From JBKCUI01 sp052161625 (GTDB lineage Bacteria; Planctomycetota; Planctomycetia; Pirellulales; Pirellulaceae): a stretch of 64,000 nt of DNA. Location: NCBI GenBank assembly GCA_052161625.1, contig CP197412.1. One strand, 5' to 3'. A program made the position numbers and the translations under genes. Shown here one piece after another: positions 53,184 through 62,080 of the stretch; within the stretch, counting starts at the first letter, position 1, and every line of letters begins with the position of its first letter. Under the pieces are notes generated by a model. That model did no database searches. It had not been told where the DNA came from and was given only the letters and a program-made list of their open reading frames with translations.

Positions 53184-53821
53184 ATTCCAATCTCACCGAA
53201 CATTTGGACTTGTTGAGTCCATTTCTGCGACGCGGCTTCCAGGATGCTTCGGCGGCTTTGTCGAAGTGGTTGGATCGACGCATTGCCGTGGTTTTGGAAC
53301 AGGTGAAACTGTTCCAATTGGAGAGTGCTATCGAGACATTGGGCCCTGCCGATGAGGTTCAATGCGCATGCTGCCTTCGGTTTACAGGAGGGTTTTCAGG
53401 CCAGTTAGCTCTCACCTTTGATGATGCTAGCGGTTTGAAACTGAGCGACATCCTATTTCAACGAGAATACGCCTCGGTCGAGTGGGGTGAGTTGGAGATT
53501 TCTGCGTTGTTGGAAACGACGAATATTCTCGGTTGCTCATTATTGAATTCGCTGGCGCTCGCATGGCAGGCGGTCGAATTCACCGGTTCGTGGATCGCAT
53601 CTGACGTCGATACTGTATGGATGCCAACAGCACCTCCGGTATTTGTTCGTGATTTTGCGGGGGCCATTATGGAAAGCATTCTTGTAAACCAAGGTTCCAC
53701 GTTGGAAAGTTTGATCATCGCCAAAACCAAGTGGGAAGTAGAAAGTGATGAAACCGATTTGCAACTACTGCTCCTCCCTGACGGTGTGAGTTTCAAAGGG
53801 GATGCGAGGATTGCCAATTGA
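53180..53821 (+). CDS. CheC-like CheY-P phosphatase
   Basis: The 213-residue protein overlaps cheA by 4 bp (ATGA). The part at about 95-120, ISALLETTNILGCSLLNSLA, matches the E-x2-N helix of the CheC/CheX/FliY family. The second half has a weaker MESILVNQG. The first 90 residues, with an acidic GGFSGQLALTFDD, are unlike canonical CheC. I call it CheC-like on motif and position beside cheD; such pairs are common. Confidence 0.68.
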   Translation: MNSNLTEHLDLLSPFLRRGFQDASAALSKWLDRRIAVVLEQVKLFQLESAIETLGPADEVQCACCLRFTGGFSGQLALTFDDASGLKLSDILFQREYASVEWGELEISALLETTNILGCSLLNSLALAWQAVEFTGSWIASDVDTVWMPTAPPVFVRDFAGAIMESILVNQGSTLESLIIAKTKWEVESDETDLQLLLLPDGVSFKGDARIAN

Positions 53822-54312
53822 GCAACGTACCGGATTCGGAAGGGAAACTCATCAAGATGGCTGAGATCGGAGTCCTGCAATCTCAAGGCAAGCTGAGGAC
53901 TCTTTTGGGATCTTGTGTGGGCATCGCATTGTTCGATAAGAAACTAAAGTTGATTGGGTTGGCCCATGTCGTCATGCCTTGTTCGATGGGCACCAACGAC
54001 TTACCAGGGAAGTATGCAGACACTGCGATTCCAGAGATGATTCGAAGAATGAACAAAATGGCTTGTGGCTCCAAGCTTTCATTGACAGCAAAGATAGCCG
54101 GAGGAGCAAACATGTTTTCCTACGCAACCTCTAGTGCATCAGCGACCATTGGAGAGCAGAATATTCTGGCTGTCGAGGAGTCGTTGGCGAAGGAACGAAT
54201 ACCTGTTCTGGGAAGACATCTAGGTGGGAGTCTTGGTCGGCGCATGGTTGTCGATGCAGAGTCGGGGATCGCGCAAATTCATGTTGTTGGCAAATCGACG
54301 GTACAGTTTTGA
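53818..54312 (+). CDS. cheD: CheD receptor deamidase
   Basis: The 164-residue protein begins with TTG overlapping the cheC-like stop by 4 bp. Its catalytic motifs are LLGSCVGIALFD (Cys), GLAHVVMP (His) and KIAGGANMF. CheD deamidates glutamines of MCPs and is bound by CheC. It closely follows a cheC-like gene, and they most likely interact. Confidence 0.92.
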   Translation: MSNVPDSEGKLIKMAEIGVLQSQGKLRTLLGSCVGIALFDKKLKLIGLAHVVMPCSMGTNDLPGKYADTAIPEMIRRMNKMACGSKLSLTAKIAGGANMFSYATSSASATIGEQNILAVEESLAKERIPVLGRHLGGSLGRRMVVDAESGIAQIHVVGKSTVQF

Positions 54313-54326
54313 AAGGGCCAGCAAAC

Positions 54327-54689
54327 ATGACAAAACGAGTACTCATTGTGGATGATGCCATGATCATGCGGATGCGCATTCGAGAAGCGGCCATCGAAGC
54401 AGGTTGGGAGGTTGCCGCCGAAGCAGCGGATGGTATTCAAGCGATCGAGCTATATCGTTTGCACCGACCCGACCTCGTCACCATGGACATCGTCATGCCA
54501 GATGTCGACGGGGTAGAAGCGTTACGGTCGATTCGCATCGGCGATGCAAACGCACGCGTCTGCATGATCAGCGCGGTAAATCAACAGAGTAAATTGTCCG
54601 AGTGTATCCGGTTGGGAGCTGTCGATTTCTTAATCAAACCTGTTGACAAGAAGCAGCTGGCAAGTTTATTCGAGAGGCAGGGACGATAG
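54327..54689 (+). CDS. cheY: CheY-type single-domain response regulator
   Basis: I use ATG 54327 (MTKRVLIVDDAMIMRMRIRE), since the earlier TTG at 54309 only adds six residues before it. The 120-residue receiver has the acidic pair in VDD, Asp54 in VTMDIVMPD, the Thr/Ser-like switch CMISAV and Lys in FLIKPVDK. Its output target (flagellar motor or another) is not encoded here. Confidence 0.92.
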   Translation: MTKRVLIVDDAMIMRMRIREAAIEAGWEVAAEAADGIQAIELYRLHRPDLVTMDIVMPDVDGVEALRSIRIGDANARVCMISAVNQQSKLSECIRLGAVDFLIKPVDKKQLASLFERQGR

Positions 54690-54691
54690 CC

Positions 54692-55837
54692 ATGACAACC
54701 AAAATCATGATTGTCGATGACTCGAGTCTCTATCAGCAACTCGTGAAAAACGTACTTCGAAGTTTGGCGGATGTCGAAATTGTGGGCCAAGCGAAGACAG
54801 GACGCGAAGCCCTGGCGAAAATACCCGATCTACAACCAGATCTTTTAACTCTCGATGTTCAAATGCCGGATATGAATGGACTTGAGCTCTTAAAAGAGAT
54901 TCGGCGTCGTCGCATGCCGGTCAAAGCGATCATGCTGAGTAGCTTAACGGCACAAGGAACGCAAGTTACAACCGATGCATTGCTGGCAGGCGCTTTTGAT
55001 TTCATACACAAACCGAATTCTTCGGACGCGATCGCCAGCCGCCAGCAGCTTCGCACTCTGCTCACCGAGAAGATTGAGGCGTTCCAGCAGAGTCGAAGGA
55101 CTTCGATGCCGGTCCGTCGTAGCAGCACATCTGTAGCAATTCGAGATAAAGCGAAAGCATTGGCCGCAGACGTTCCTCCAGTGCGGGAATCTGTCGAAAC
55201 GGAGGATGGAAGCGATGCGATTACGAGTTCGGGTGATGCGACACAACAGCCCAATCGAATCGACGCAGTGGTGATCGGTACATCCACAGGAGGACCTATG
55301 GCATTGCGAGAGTTGATTCCCAAATTGCCAAGCGATCTTGGTGTTCCCGTTTTCGTCGTCCAGCATATGCCCCCCAAGTACACGCAGTCCCTGGCTTTGA
55401 GATTGAGCGAAGCAAGTCCATTGCCTGTCCTTGAGGCAGTCGATGGAATGCGTGTAGAACCCAATCACGTTTATGTTGCACCAGGAGGGTTTCACATGGG
55501 GCTTGAGAATGTCATGGGAAAGCCAGTCATTCGCACATCGAGCGAAGCGCACGAGCACAATTGCCGACCAGCGGTCGACTACACCCTTCGATCCGCGTGC
55601 AATTTCTACGGGGGAAACTTGCTTGGAGTGATATTAACGGGCATGGGACGCGATGGAACCGCAGGGTGTAAAAGGGTCAAAGAGATGGGTGGCACTGTCT
55701 TTGCCCAGCACCCTGAAGGCTGCTCGGTGTATGGAATGCCCAAGGTCATTGTCGAAGAGCAATTGGCCGATCGTGTCATCCCGTTAGAGAAGATGGCGTC
55801 ATGGATCGTTCGATTCGTGGGGAAATCGCGATGTTAA
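54692..55837 (+). CDS. cheB: CheB protein-glutamate methylesterase
   Basis: The 381-residue protein follows cheY by 2 bp. The receiver (1-125) has Asp55 in TLDVQMPD and FDFIHKPNSS. A linker of about 60 residues follows, then the esterase domain with the Ser motif VVIGTSTGGP, His in VVQHMPPKYTQSL and Asp in LTGMGRDG. It demethylates or deamidates the MCP. Confidence 0.96.
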   Translation: MTTKIMIVDDSSLYQQLVKNVLRSLADVEIVGQAKTGREALAKIPDLQPDLLTLDVQMPDMNGLELLKEIRRRRMPVKAIMLSSLTAQGTQVTTDALLAGAFDFIHKPNSSDAIASRQQLRTLLTEKIEAFQQSRRTSMPVRRSSTSVAIRDKAKALAADVPPVRESVETEDGSDAITSSGDATQQPNRIDAVVIGTSTGGPMALRELIPKLPSDLGVPVFVVQHMPPKYTQSLALRLSEASPLPVLEAVDGMRVEPNHVYVAPGGFHMGLENVMGKPVIRTSSEAHEHNCRPAVDYTLRSACNFYGGNLLGVILTGMGRDGTAGCKRVKEMGGTVFAQHPEGCSVYGMPKVIVEEQLADRVIPLEKMASWIVRFVGKSRC

Positions 55838-55892
55838 CGTTCCCTAGAGTTCGCCCGTTCAAATACTTTGACCCAGTGAGAATTGTGCCAGC

Positions 55893-57299
55893 ATGAATTC
55901 GCCCCCTACCATTATCGTTATTGCGGAAGACAGTCGCGTTCAGGGCAGGATTCTGCAACAGCGACTGAATGCAGCAGGTTACGAAGCGCATATCGGCGAG
56001 AACGGAGAGCTCGCACTGCAATTGGTGCATAAGCTCAAGCCCGCGGTCGTAGTCTCGGACATTGAAATGCCCAAGATGAATGGATATGAGCTGTGCAGCG
56101 AGATCAAGAAGTGCAAAGAGCTGAGACACATACCTGTGATTCTGTTGTCGACGCTCAGCGACGCCGAGGACATCATCCGGGGGCTTGCAGCGGGCGCTGA
56201 TAATTACATCACCAAACCGTACGATTCTCAGTTCCTGATCGCAAGGATCGAAGATTTGCGTTCCCAACCTGTTCAGGACTACGAGCAAGAGGGAGGGGCT
56301 TCGACTCCGGTCGCTCTCGGAGGTCAGATCTACGAAGTGCGGGCAGGCAGGCAGCAGACTCTGAATCTTTTGGTATCGGTGTTCGAGAATGCGGTGGAAA
56401 AAAACAAGGAATTGCACCGCAGCAATGAGCACCTTGTCTTGGCCAAAGAGAAGTTGTCTGCGTGGAATTATCAACTGGAGGCGCTCAACGGTCAACTCAA
56501 CGAGCTCAACAGTCGCATGCAGAAGGATTTGCGAGCCGCTGCGAGGATGCAACAATCGTTGCTGCCCAACGAACCGCTAGACCTGTCGGGTATTCAAGTC
56601 GCTTGGGACTATACTCCCTGCGAAGAGTTGGCGGGCGATTTTTTGAATTATGCGAAACTCGACGAGAATACGTTGGGTTTGTACGTTGTCGATGTGTGTG
56701 GCCATGGGGCGGCGTCCGCGTTGTTAGCGGTCGCGATTGGTCGGGTTCTAACACCGACCGTATCTGCGACATCGCTTCTAGTCCGCTTAGATCCGATGAC
56801 AGGTCGGAAGGTCGTAACACCTCCTGCGACGGTGATTGAGGAATTGAATCGTCGATTTCCGATGGACAGTCAGGGAGGACTGCATTTCACGATTCTGTAT
56901 GGGTTGCTTGATCTCCGCACGAACATCTTTCGCTATTCATGCGGAGGACATCCGCAGCCGGTACATGTTCCATCGGGGCAATCGCCGAGACTCTTGCCCG
57001 GCGAAGGGTTAGCGGTCGGATGGGTAGAGGATGCTACGTTTGATGAGTATACGATTGAGTTGAAGTCGGGTGATCGACTCTTTCTTTACTCCGATGGGGT
57101 ACCTGAAGCGATGGATGCGAATCTCGATCAGTTTACGGATCAGAAGATGCTCAACGAGCTCCAAGCGAGTCGGAGTGCATCGGTGCAAGAGCAGGTAGTG
57201 CACATGAAGAGTGTCGTCGAACTGTGGTGCCAACCGAAGGGCCCTCTCGACGACGTATCCATGTTGCTCATCGAAATTGGATGCAGCGAGCTTGCTTAG
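55893..57299 (+). CDS. Receiver - coiled coil - PP2C (RsbU/SpoIIE-type) phosphatase
   Basis: The 468-residue protein has a receiver at about 1-125 (VIAEDSRVQGRILQQRLNAA, Asp in VVVSDIEMPK, NYITKPYDS). A helical linker follows at about 155-225 (YQLEALNGQLNELNSRMQKD). The C-terminal PP2C domain has LAGDFLNYAKLDENTLGLYV, the metal motif VDVCGHGAASAL, and a GDRLFLYSDGVPEA end. RsbU-type phosphatases act on STAS anti-sigma antagonists. It follows cheB by 55 bp, so phosphorylation by CheA is possible. Confidence 0.93.
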   Translation: MNSPPTIIVIAEDSRVQGRILQQRLNAAGYEAHIGENGELALQLVHKLKPAVVVSDIEMPKMNGYELCSEIKKCKELRHIPVILLSTLSDAEDIIRGLAAGADNYITKPYDSQFLIARIEDLRSQPVQDYEQEGGASTPVALGGQIYEVRAGRQQTLNLLVSVFENAVEKNKELHRSNEHLVLAKEKLSAWNYQLEALNGQLNELNSRMQKDLRAAARMQQSLLPNEPLDLSGIQVAWDYTPCEELAGDFLNYAKLDENTLGLYVVDVCGHGAASALLAVAIGRVLTPTVSATSLLVRLDPMTGRKVVTPPATVIEELNRRFPMDSQGGLHFTILYGLLDLRTNIFRYSCGGHPQPVHVPSGQSPRLLPGEGLAVGWVEDATFDEYTIELKSGDRLFLYSDGVPEAMDANLDQFTDQKMLNELQASRSASVQEQVVHMKSVVELWCQPKGPLDDVSMLLIEIGCSELA

Positions 57300-57839
57300 A
57301 GTATCATCTTCACAGGTCTCGCGGTGTCTCTCCGTTCGACTCGCTTCGGGGAGAAGGGCCGGGGGTGAGTAGTTGACGACTCTGGGTTACGAATTGTCCA
57401 CTTGAGAGGACATTCCTTCGATCAGGAGTTTGACGATGTTCCGATCTGTGCGATTTTGCTGATACCGATCTTCGTCGTGGTCAACTCCTTTGCTCACTCG
57501 CACGGAGCAGTTAATCGCATCAATTTCCTGTCGGCGGTGTATGCGATTTGGTTGTTCACGAATCCAATCTCGCCATCGCCAGCAGTTAGAAGCATCACGC
57601 GGCATGTTCGGTGCTTCATCGGTGGAACTCGGCAATCTAAGTATCTGAAGGTTGCTCGCCAAGGCGCAACGATCGCAAAGGGAGATGACTTGAGAGCTTT
57701 CCCTTCCGTTTTTGGGGCGTCGTGGGTGGTGAAGTCTATTGGATGTTTCAAATGTGGAGGGCGCGGAAGACCGTATGAACCTTCATCGCCGCATCGATCA
57801 CCTGGCTTATGATTGCGACTGCTTCTCGGAACATATTTT
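57300..57839. other. Intergenic region with one REP-like copy
   Basis: Overlapping ORFs in all frames, none with family resemblance. The REP-like sequence at 57326-57368 is the only recognisable element. It probably holds the transcription stop of the che operon. Confidence 0.5.
57326..57368. repeat. REP-like hairpin, copy 2
   Basis: TCTCTCCGTTCGACTCGCTT followed by CGGGGAGAAGGGCCGGGGGT. Related to 25371-25408 with changed stem sequences but the same GGGGAGAAxGGCCGGGG core. Confidence 0.55.
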
Positions 57840-58475
57840 TCATCCTTGACGTTGGCTCGCAAGGCGACTCAATTGACTTTGATGAAGAGTGGCCAGCGAT
57901 ATAAGCGATAAGGTCGCGCCGATCATGGCCCAAAGCATGTCCCATTGAGCATCCCAAACGTCTCCTTGATGACCCAAGAACGCATCACCTTCCGCTCCGG
58001 CGATGGTCGTCGCCATCCACTCGATCAATTCGAACACAGCGGTAAATGCTAGGCAACTAGTGAACGCAAAAAAGTTCAGCCAAGCTTGACCTTGAACGGG
58101 AGAGCAACGGAAGTAAATCTCCCGGAACAGAATCGCGGGAACGAAACCTTGCATGAAGTGCCCGAATCGATCGTAATGATTGCGTTCAGTCTGAAACACT
58201 TGCTGCAGCCACAGCCCGAGCGGATTCTTTTCATAAGTCCAATGCCCGCCAGCGATCAAGACCAACGCGTGCATGGCAAGCAGCCAGTTGAGTATCGAAG
58301 TCAGTGGAAATCTCCGGCGCGTTGCAATCAGAATGGGAACGCCAGCGACAACCCAGCCAGCATCCAAGAACCAATTGACGCGATCCTCCGTTACGAGAAA
58401 AGACAACACTGCACTACCTACGATAACTGCTATCAAAGACCAGAATTCGATCTTCCGTCGCTCGTCACTACTCAT
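57840..58475 (-). CDS. DUF2238-type membrane protein (YjdF family)
   Basis: The 211-residue protein has about six hydrophobic helices. The family pattern is visible: HALVLIAGGHWTYEKNPLG, HYDRFGHFMQGFVPAILFRE with conserved His/Asp/Glu, FELIEWM, and DAFLGHQGDVWDAQWDM. Function unknown; the polar His/Asp residues within helices may bind metal. It follows the cysteine-hydrolase gene on the same strand by 30 bp. Confidence 0.88.
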   Translation of the reverse strand: MSSDERRKIEFWSLIAVIVGSAVLSFLVTEDRVNWFLDAGWVVAGVPILIATRRRFPLTSILNWLLAMHALVLIAGGHWTYEKNPLGLWLQQVFQTERNHYDRFGHFMQGFVPAILFREIYFRCSPVQGQAWLNFFAFTSCLAFTAVFELIEWMATTIAGAEGDAFLGHQGDVWDAQWDMLWAMIGATLSLISLATLHQSQLSRLASQRQG

Positions 58476-58505
58476 GTTTATAGTACTCCGTGCAGTCTGT
58501 TTTGG

Positions 58506-59909
58506 TTAAGGGCCTGGTGTGGCGGTATCACCATGAATCGGGTTCACTTTCCTAGCCGCCTTCTTCGCATCTTTCCCTCGGAGCAACTGCGATCCGTGGA
58601 TGGGTATGTATGCCGCGAGAACGTCAAGCTTCTTTTCTTGCAAAGCCATCTGAACCAGTTCAAGTGCCGCTAAGGTCATTCGACCTGCTCGCAGCGATAA
58701 CGGGAACTCCAGACCTTCGATTCCATCAAACGCTCGATAGATAACTTCGGTGCATACCATTCTTTGCGAAGTGGTAAAGTCAAAGCTAAAGTCGTATTCT
58801 TTGCCTTCGTGAAAGAAAGCTCTCGTCAAAGCCATTTTGATTGAATCCGGTGCCAATCTGGGACGTATAACGAGTATCGAATCTGACTTAAAGGGGGAAT
58901 CGAGACGACGAATTTGAACCCCATCCTTCATTGCTTCAATGACTCGCCCGCAATGGGGTTGATCGCATTGCAAGAACCGTTGCCATCGAGGAGCTACATA
59001 GGCGTGCTCGTGCAATCCCATCCTTTGGAGCGTCGCGGCATCGCCCAAGTATAGTGCGGAATGAGGCCAGTATCCAGGCAGGAAGTAATTGGTCAGCGCA
59101 TACTCTTTACGGACCAACAGGATATCCCCGGGCCGCATCTCGCGTTGCAGCTCTTCGCGAATCGGTATCGGCAGATTGGGGTGATGACTAAGCTTAAGGT
59201 ATCGATCAGCAGCGAGAATGCCGGCAGCTTTTTGGATCTCAAACAGCGACGAGTAGAACAAATCTCGCTTGAGAATACTTAGAAACTGCCGCAGCCGGAA
59301 ACGAAGCCGAACTTGAGCATAATCTGCCCAACTTATCTGCAATCGACAGGTAAGCAGTTCGATGATGTCAACCATTCTAGCGACTTCGGGCTGATCGAGC
59401 ATGGATCCCCACTGCTTGCGATGCCTTTGGTAGTATTTCGCAGCATCGAACAATTCCCAGATGTGACGTGGCTTTGTCCACGATCGCTGCGTCATGTCGT
59501 ACACGCCAGCTGGAATCCGAAAACTTGGTTCTGGCTCATTCAGCTTTCGTCGAACGAGCGTCCAATGATGAAAACGATCGCGTAGGAACCGAGCGGCGTC
59601 GACCAACACAAGTGCACCCGCGTAACCAGGCAAAAATAGATTGTCGTATTTGCGCCGATCCCTTGCCCCCTGTATACGCAACTCGTTGACCATTTCGAGC
59701 AGCGCGTTGCGCAGTTGCCAGTAGGTTATTAAAATCCGTCGCGCTGCTTCGTCCTCCATAGGTGTCAGATACGCACGCTTGAGCGACGTAGCATACGTTG
59801 CCATCTCATCAGCGGCTTTTTTGAGATCCGCAATCTGTGAGTAAACCGAATAGACGGTCCGACACGATGCTTGGAATAACGGATCGAAGTTATTGGGATC
59901 ATCCGTCAT
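58506..59909 (-). CDS. YiiX/YebB-like NlpC/P60-superfamily cysteine hydrolase with a helical N-terminal domain
   Basis: The 467-residue protein has an N-terminal helical domain of about 250 residues (DLKKAADEMATYATSLKRAY, LRFRLRQFLSILKRDLFYSS). The catalytic domain of the permuted papain-like YiiX type follows: GDILLVRKEYALTNYFLPGY, His283 in WPHSALYLGD, and Cys386 in RMVCTEVIYRAF. The fold cleaves or ligates amides in peptidoglycan or lipid substrates. No signal peptide is visible. The large helical N-terminus is unusual for the family. Confidence 0.85.
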   Translation of the reverse strand: MTDDPNNFDPLFQASCRTVYSVYSQIADLKKAADEMATYATSLKRAYLTPMEDEAARRILITYWQLRNALLEMVNELRIQGARDRRKYDNLFLPGYAGALVLVDAARFLRDRFHHWTLVRRKLNEPEPSFRIPAGVYDMTQRSWTKPRHIWELFDAAKYYQRHRKQWGSMLDQPEVARMVDIIELLTCRLQISWADYAQVRLRFRLRQFLSILKRDLFYSSLFEIQKAAGILAADRYLKLSHHPNLPIPIREELQREMRPGDILLVRKEYALTNYFLPGYWPHSALYLGDAATLQRMGLHEHAYVAPRWQRFLQCDQPHCGRVIEAMKDGVQIRRLDSPFKSDSILVIRPRLAPDSIKMALTRAFFHEGKEYDFSFDFTTSQRMVCTEVIYRAFDGIEGLEFPLSLRAGRMTLAALELVQMALQEKKLDVLAAYIPIHGSQLLRGKDAKKAARKVNPIHGDTATPGP

Positions 59910-60187
59910 TGCAAGTTCAACCTATCGCACGCTGGTAATACAGTTCGAGCCTTGGACTCCTGGCAACCAACTGGTCGCAGGTGTTCCGATTGTAGTTGAT
60001 CTTGCCAAGGCCAGGTCCTGCCTAACCTAATCCAAGTCAAAAAGTGACGAATCATCTGAGACGAATATCTGCCATGATTCCACGTCATCTTGATAAAACT
60101 TTGATACTTCGCGGTTCGCTTTTGATGCGCGCTTAATACTGACATGGCGATACTTCATTGCAGTCACACGTACAGAAGGAGTTCGCA

Positions 60188-60283
60188 ATGCTGACACTTA
60201 CCTTGTTCTTGGTAGCGACCTGTGGGTTCGCACTGCTTTTGACGCTGATCCTGTGGATTGAACGATCGCGAGGTGCCGTATGA
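60188..60283 (+). CDS. 31-residue single-helix membrane peptide leading the kdp operon
   Basis: ATG 60188 has AGAAGGAGTTCGCA upstream, a strong ribosome site. The peptide MLTLTLFLVATCGFALLLTL, ending in ILWIERSRGAV, is one hydrophobic helix with a positively charged end. Its stop overlaps the kdpF start (ATGA). It is not KdpF itself, which follows. It may be an additional small subunit or a leader peptide. I know no name for it. Confidence 0.6.
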   Translation: MLTLTLFLVATCGFALLLTLILWIERSRGAV

Positions 60284-60360
60284 ATGCGATCGTTGTTCTG
60301 GTGGTTGCCCTGTCGTTCGTCTATCTGATCTACGCAATGCTGCGCCCCGAGAAATTTTAG
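60280..60360 (+). CDS. kdpF: KdpF, small subunit of the Kdp potassium ATPase
   Basis: The 26-residue peptide MNAIVVLVVALSFVYLIYAM, ending LRPEKF, has the conserved KdpF end Y-x-LRPEKF and one transmembrane helix. It stabilises the KdpABC complex. It lies 16 bp before kdpA, which has GGAGAG as its ribosome site. Confidence 0.88.
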   Translation: MNAIVVLVVALSFVYLIYAMLRPEKF

Positions 60361-60376
60361 GAGAGAAGAGATCGTC

Positions 60377-62050
60377 ATGAATACTTGGATTCTACCCTTG
60401 ATGATACTGGGGGCGGCTGTCGCAATTGCTTGGCCGCTTTCTTGGTACATGCAGAATGTATTCGATACCGACAGCAAACTACCCTTTGTGCAGCGATGGA
60501 ATCGTTGGTTGGAAGTTTTGTTGGGTCGAGGCAATTCGAATGCTTCGGTAACCTGGGCTGCATACTGCCGCTCAATGCTTATCTTCAACTACTGTATGTT
60601 CGTGCTGGTCTTTATGGTTTTGTCGTTTCAAGACTACTTGCCGATCAATCCTGACGGAAAGCCAGGCCTTGAGCCTACATTGGCGTTCAATACGGCAATT
60701 TCTTTCATTACGAATACCAATCTGCAGCACTACTCTGGCGAAGCGTCGCTTAGCACCATTTCACAGTTGTCGCTCATGTGGCTTCAGTTTGTGTCGGCGG
60801 CGACTGGTATCGCGGTTCTTGTCGCGGTTGCACGAGCTATGTCCGGCTCGAAGTCGATGGGCGATTTCTACCAGGATGTCGCAATAGCTTCGTTTCTGGT
60901 GCTCTTGCCTTTGTCAGCTATCGTCTCGATTTGCTTGGTTCTTGGAGGCGTGCCGATGACGCTCTCGGGAGCTGTGGAAGCAACGACTCTAGAAGGTGCC
61001 ACACAGACGATCGCTCGCGGTCCAGTGGCTTCATTTGTCGCCATCAAACAGCTTGGCAGCAACGGTGGTGGTTTCTATGGTCCCAACAGCGCGCATCCGC
61101 TTGAGAATCCTACTTTCTGGACCAACGTTATTAGCAACGTTTGCATCCTCCTAATCCCGATGGCTTCTGTGTGGATGTTCGGACGCATTGCCAAGCGTCT
61201 GCCTCATTCGCATGTTGTTTTTGTTGTCATGTTACTCCTGCTAGTCGGGCTGGTTGGCTATGCCAATTACTGTGAACAACGACCATCCGTTGCATTGAAC
61301 GATTTATCTGTAACCGCGCAGGCGAATTTGGAAGGCAAAGAATTACGTTTCGGCATGTCCGCCGGTCCGACATGGGCCGTTGCGACGACGGCTACGTCCA
61401 ACGGATCGGTCAACGCGATGCACGATAGCCTCAACCCACTGACGGGACTTGCTCCCATGATCGGTATGTGGCTGAACGTGATCTTTGGTGGTTGCGGCGT
61501 CGGAATGTTGAATATGTTTCTCTTCGTTGTTGTCGCGGTCTTCCTAGCCGGGATGATGGTCGGTCGAACGCCCGAGTATCTGGCTCGCAAGATCGAAGCT
61601 CACGAGATGAAGCTTGCTCTTCTGACAATCTTGGCACACCCGCTGTTTATTCTCGGTGGGATTGCTTTGTTTGCCGCGACCTCATGGGGGCGTGACACGC
61701 TTAACAATCCAGGCAGTCATGGATTGTCTGAGATCATTTATGAATTCAGTTCGGCAGCGGCCAACAACGGTTCGGGCTTCGAAGGACTCGGAGACAACAC
61801 TCCGCCTTGGAATATCGCCACAGGCTTAGTGATGCTTTTTGCTCGATTCATTCCGATCATCGCTCCCATGGCAATCGCTGGATCACTGAGCACCAAGCGA
61901 GCAACGCCTGAAGGAGCTGGAACGTTTCGCACCGACTCGTGGATGTTCGGAGTCATTCTGCTCGGCACGGTACTCATCGTGGGAGCCCTTCTATTTCTAC
62001 CACTGGCAGTGCTTGGGCCAATCGCCGAGCAATTGCAGGCAGCCCAATAA
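60377..62050 (+). CDS. kdpA: KdpA, potassium-translocating subunit
   Basis: The 557-residue protein has about ten transmembrane helices and the four selectivity-filter regions: TNTNLQHYSGE, GSNGGGFYGPNSAHPLENPT, GCGVGMLNMFLF, and SSAAANNGSGFEGLGDN. Length and order match KdpA of other bacteria. It works with KdpB (ATPase) and KdpC in high-affinity K+ uptake at low external potassium. The kdpD/kdpE regulators are not in the window. Confidence 0.97.
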   Translation: MNTWILPLMILGAAVAIAWPLSWYMQNVFDTDSKLPFVQRWNRWLEVLLGRGNSNASVTWAAYCRSMLIFNYCMFVLVFMVLSFQDYLPINPDGKPGLEPTLAFNTAISFITNTNLQHYSGEASLSTISQLSLMWLQFVSAATGIAVLVAVARAMSGSKSMGDFYQDVAIASFLVLLPLSAIVSICLVLGGVPMTLSGAVEATTLEGATQTIARGPVASFVAIKQLGSNGGGFYGPNSAHPLENPTFWTNVISNVCILLIPMASVWMFGRIAKRLPHSHVVFVVMLLLLVGLVGYANYCEQRPSVALNDLSVTAQANLEGKELRFGMSAGPTWAVATTATSNGSVNAMHDSLNPLTGLAPMIGMWLNVIFGGCGVGMLNMFLFVVVAVFLAGMMVGRTPEYLARKIEAHEMKLALLTILAHPLFILGGIALFAATSWGRDTLNNPGSHGLSEIIYEFSSAAANNGSGFEGLGDNTPPWNIATGLVMLFARFIPIIAPMAIAGSLSTKRATPEGAGTFRTDSWMFGVILLGTVLIVGALLFLPLAVLGPIAEQLQAAQ

Positions 62051-62080
62051 TCGCTCAAACAAAACGATCGGAGTTGAAGA

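Noticed and set aside
57402..57862. ORFs of about 120-136 codons on both strands
   Set aside because: No family similarity and no good start; they overlap each other in intergenic sequence.
60133..60588. 151-codon minus-strand ORF
   Set aside because: Antisense to the small peptide, kdpF and kdpA, all clearly coding on the other strand.
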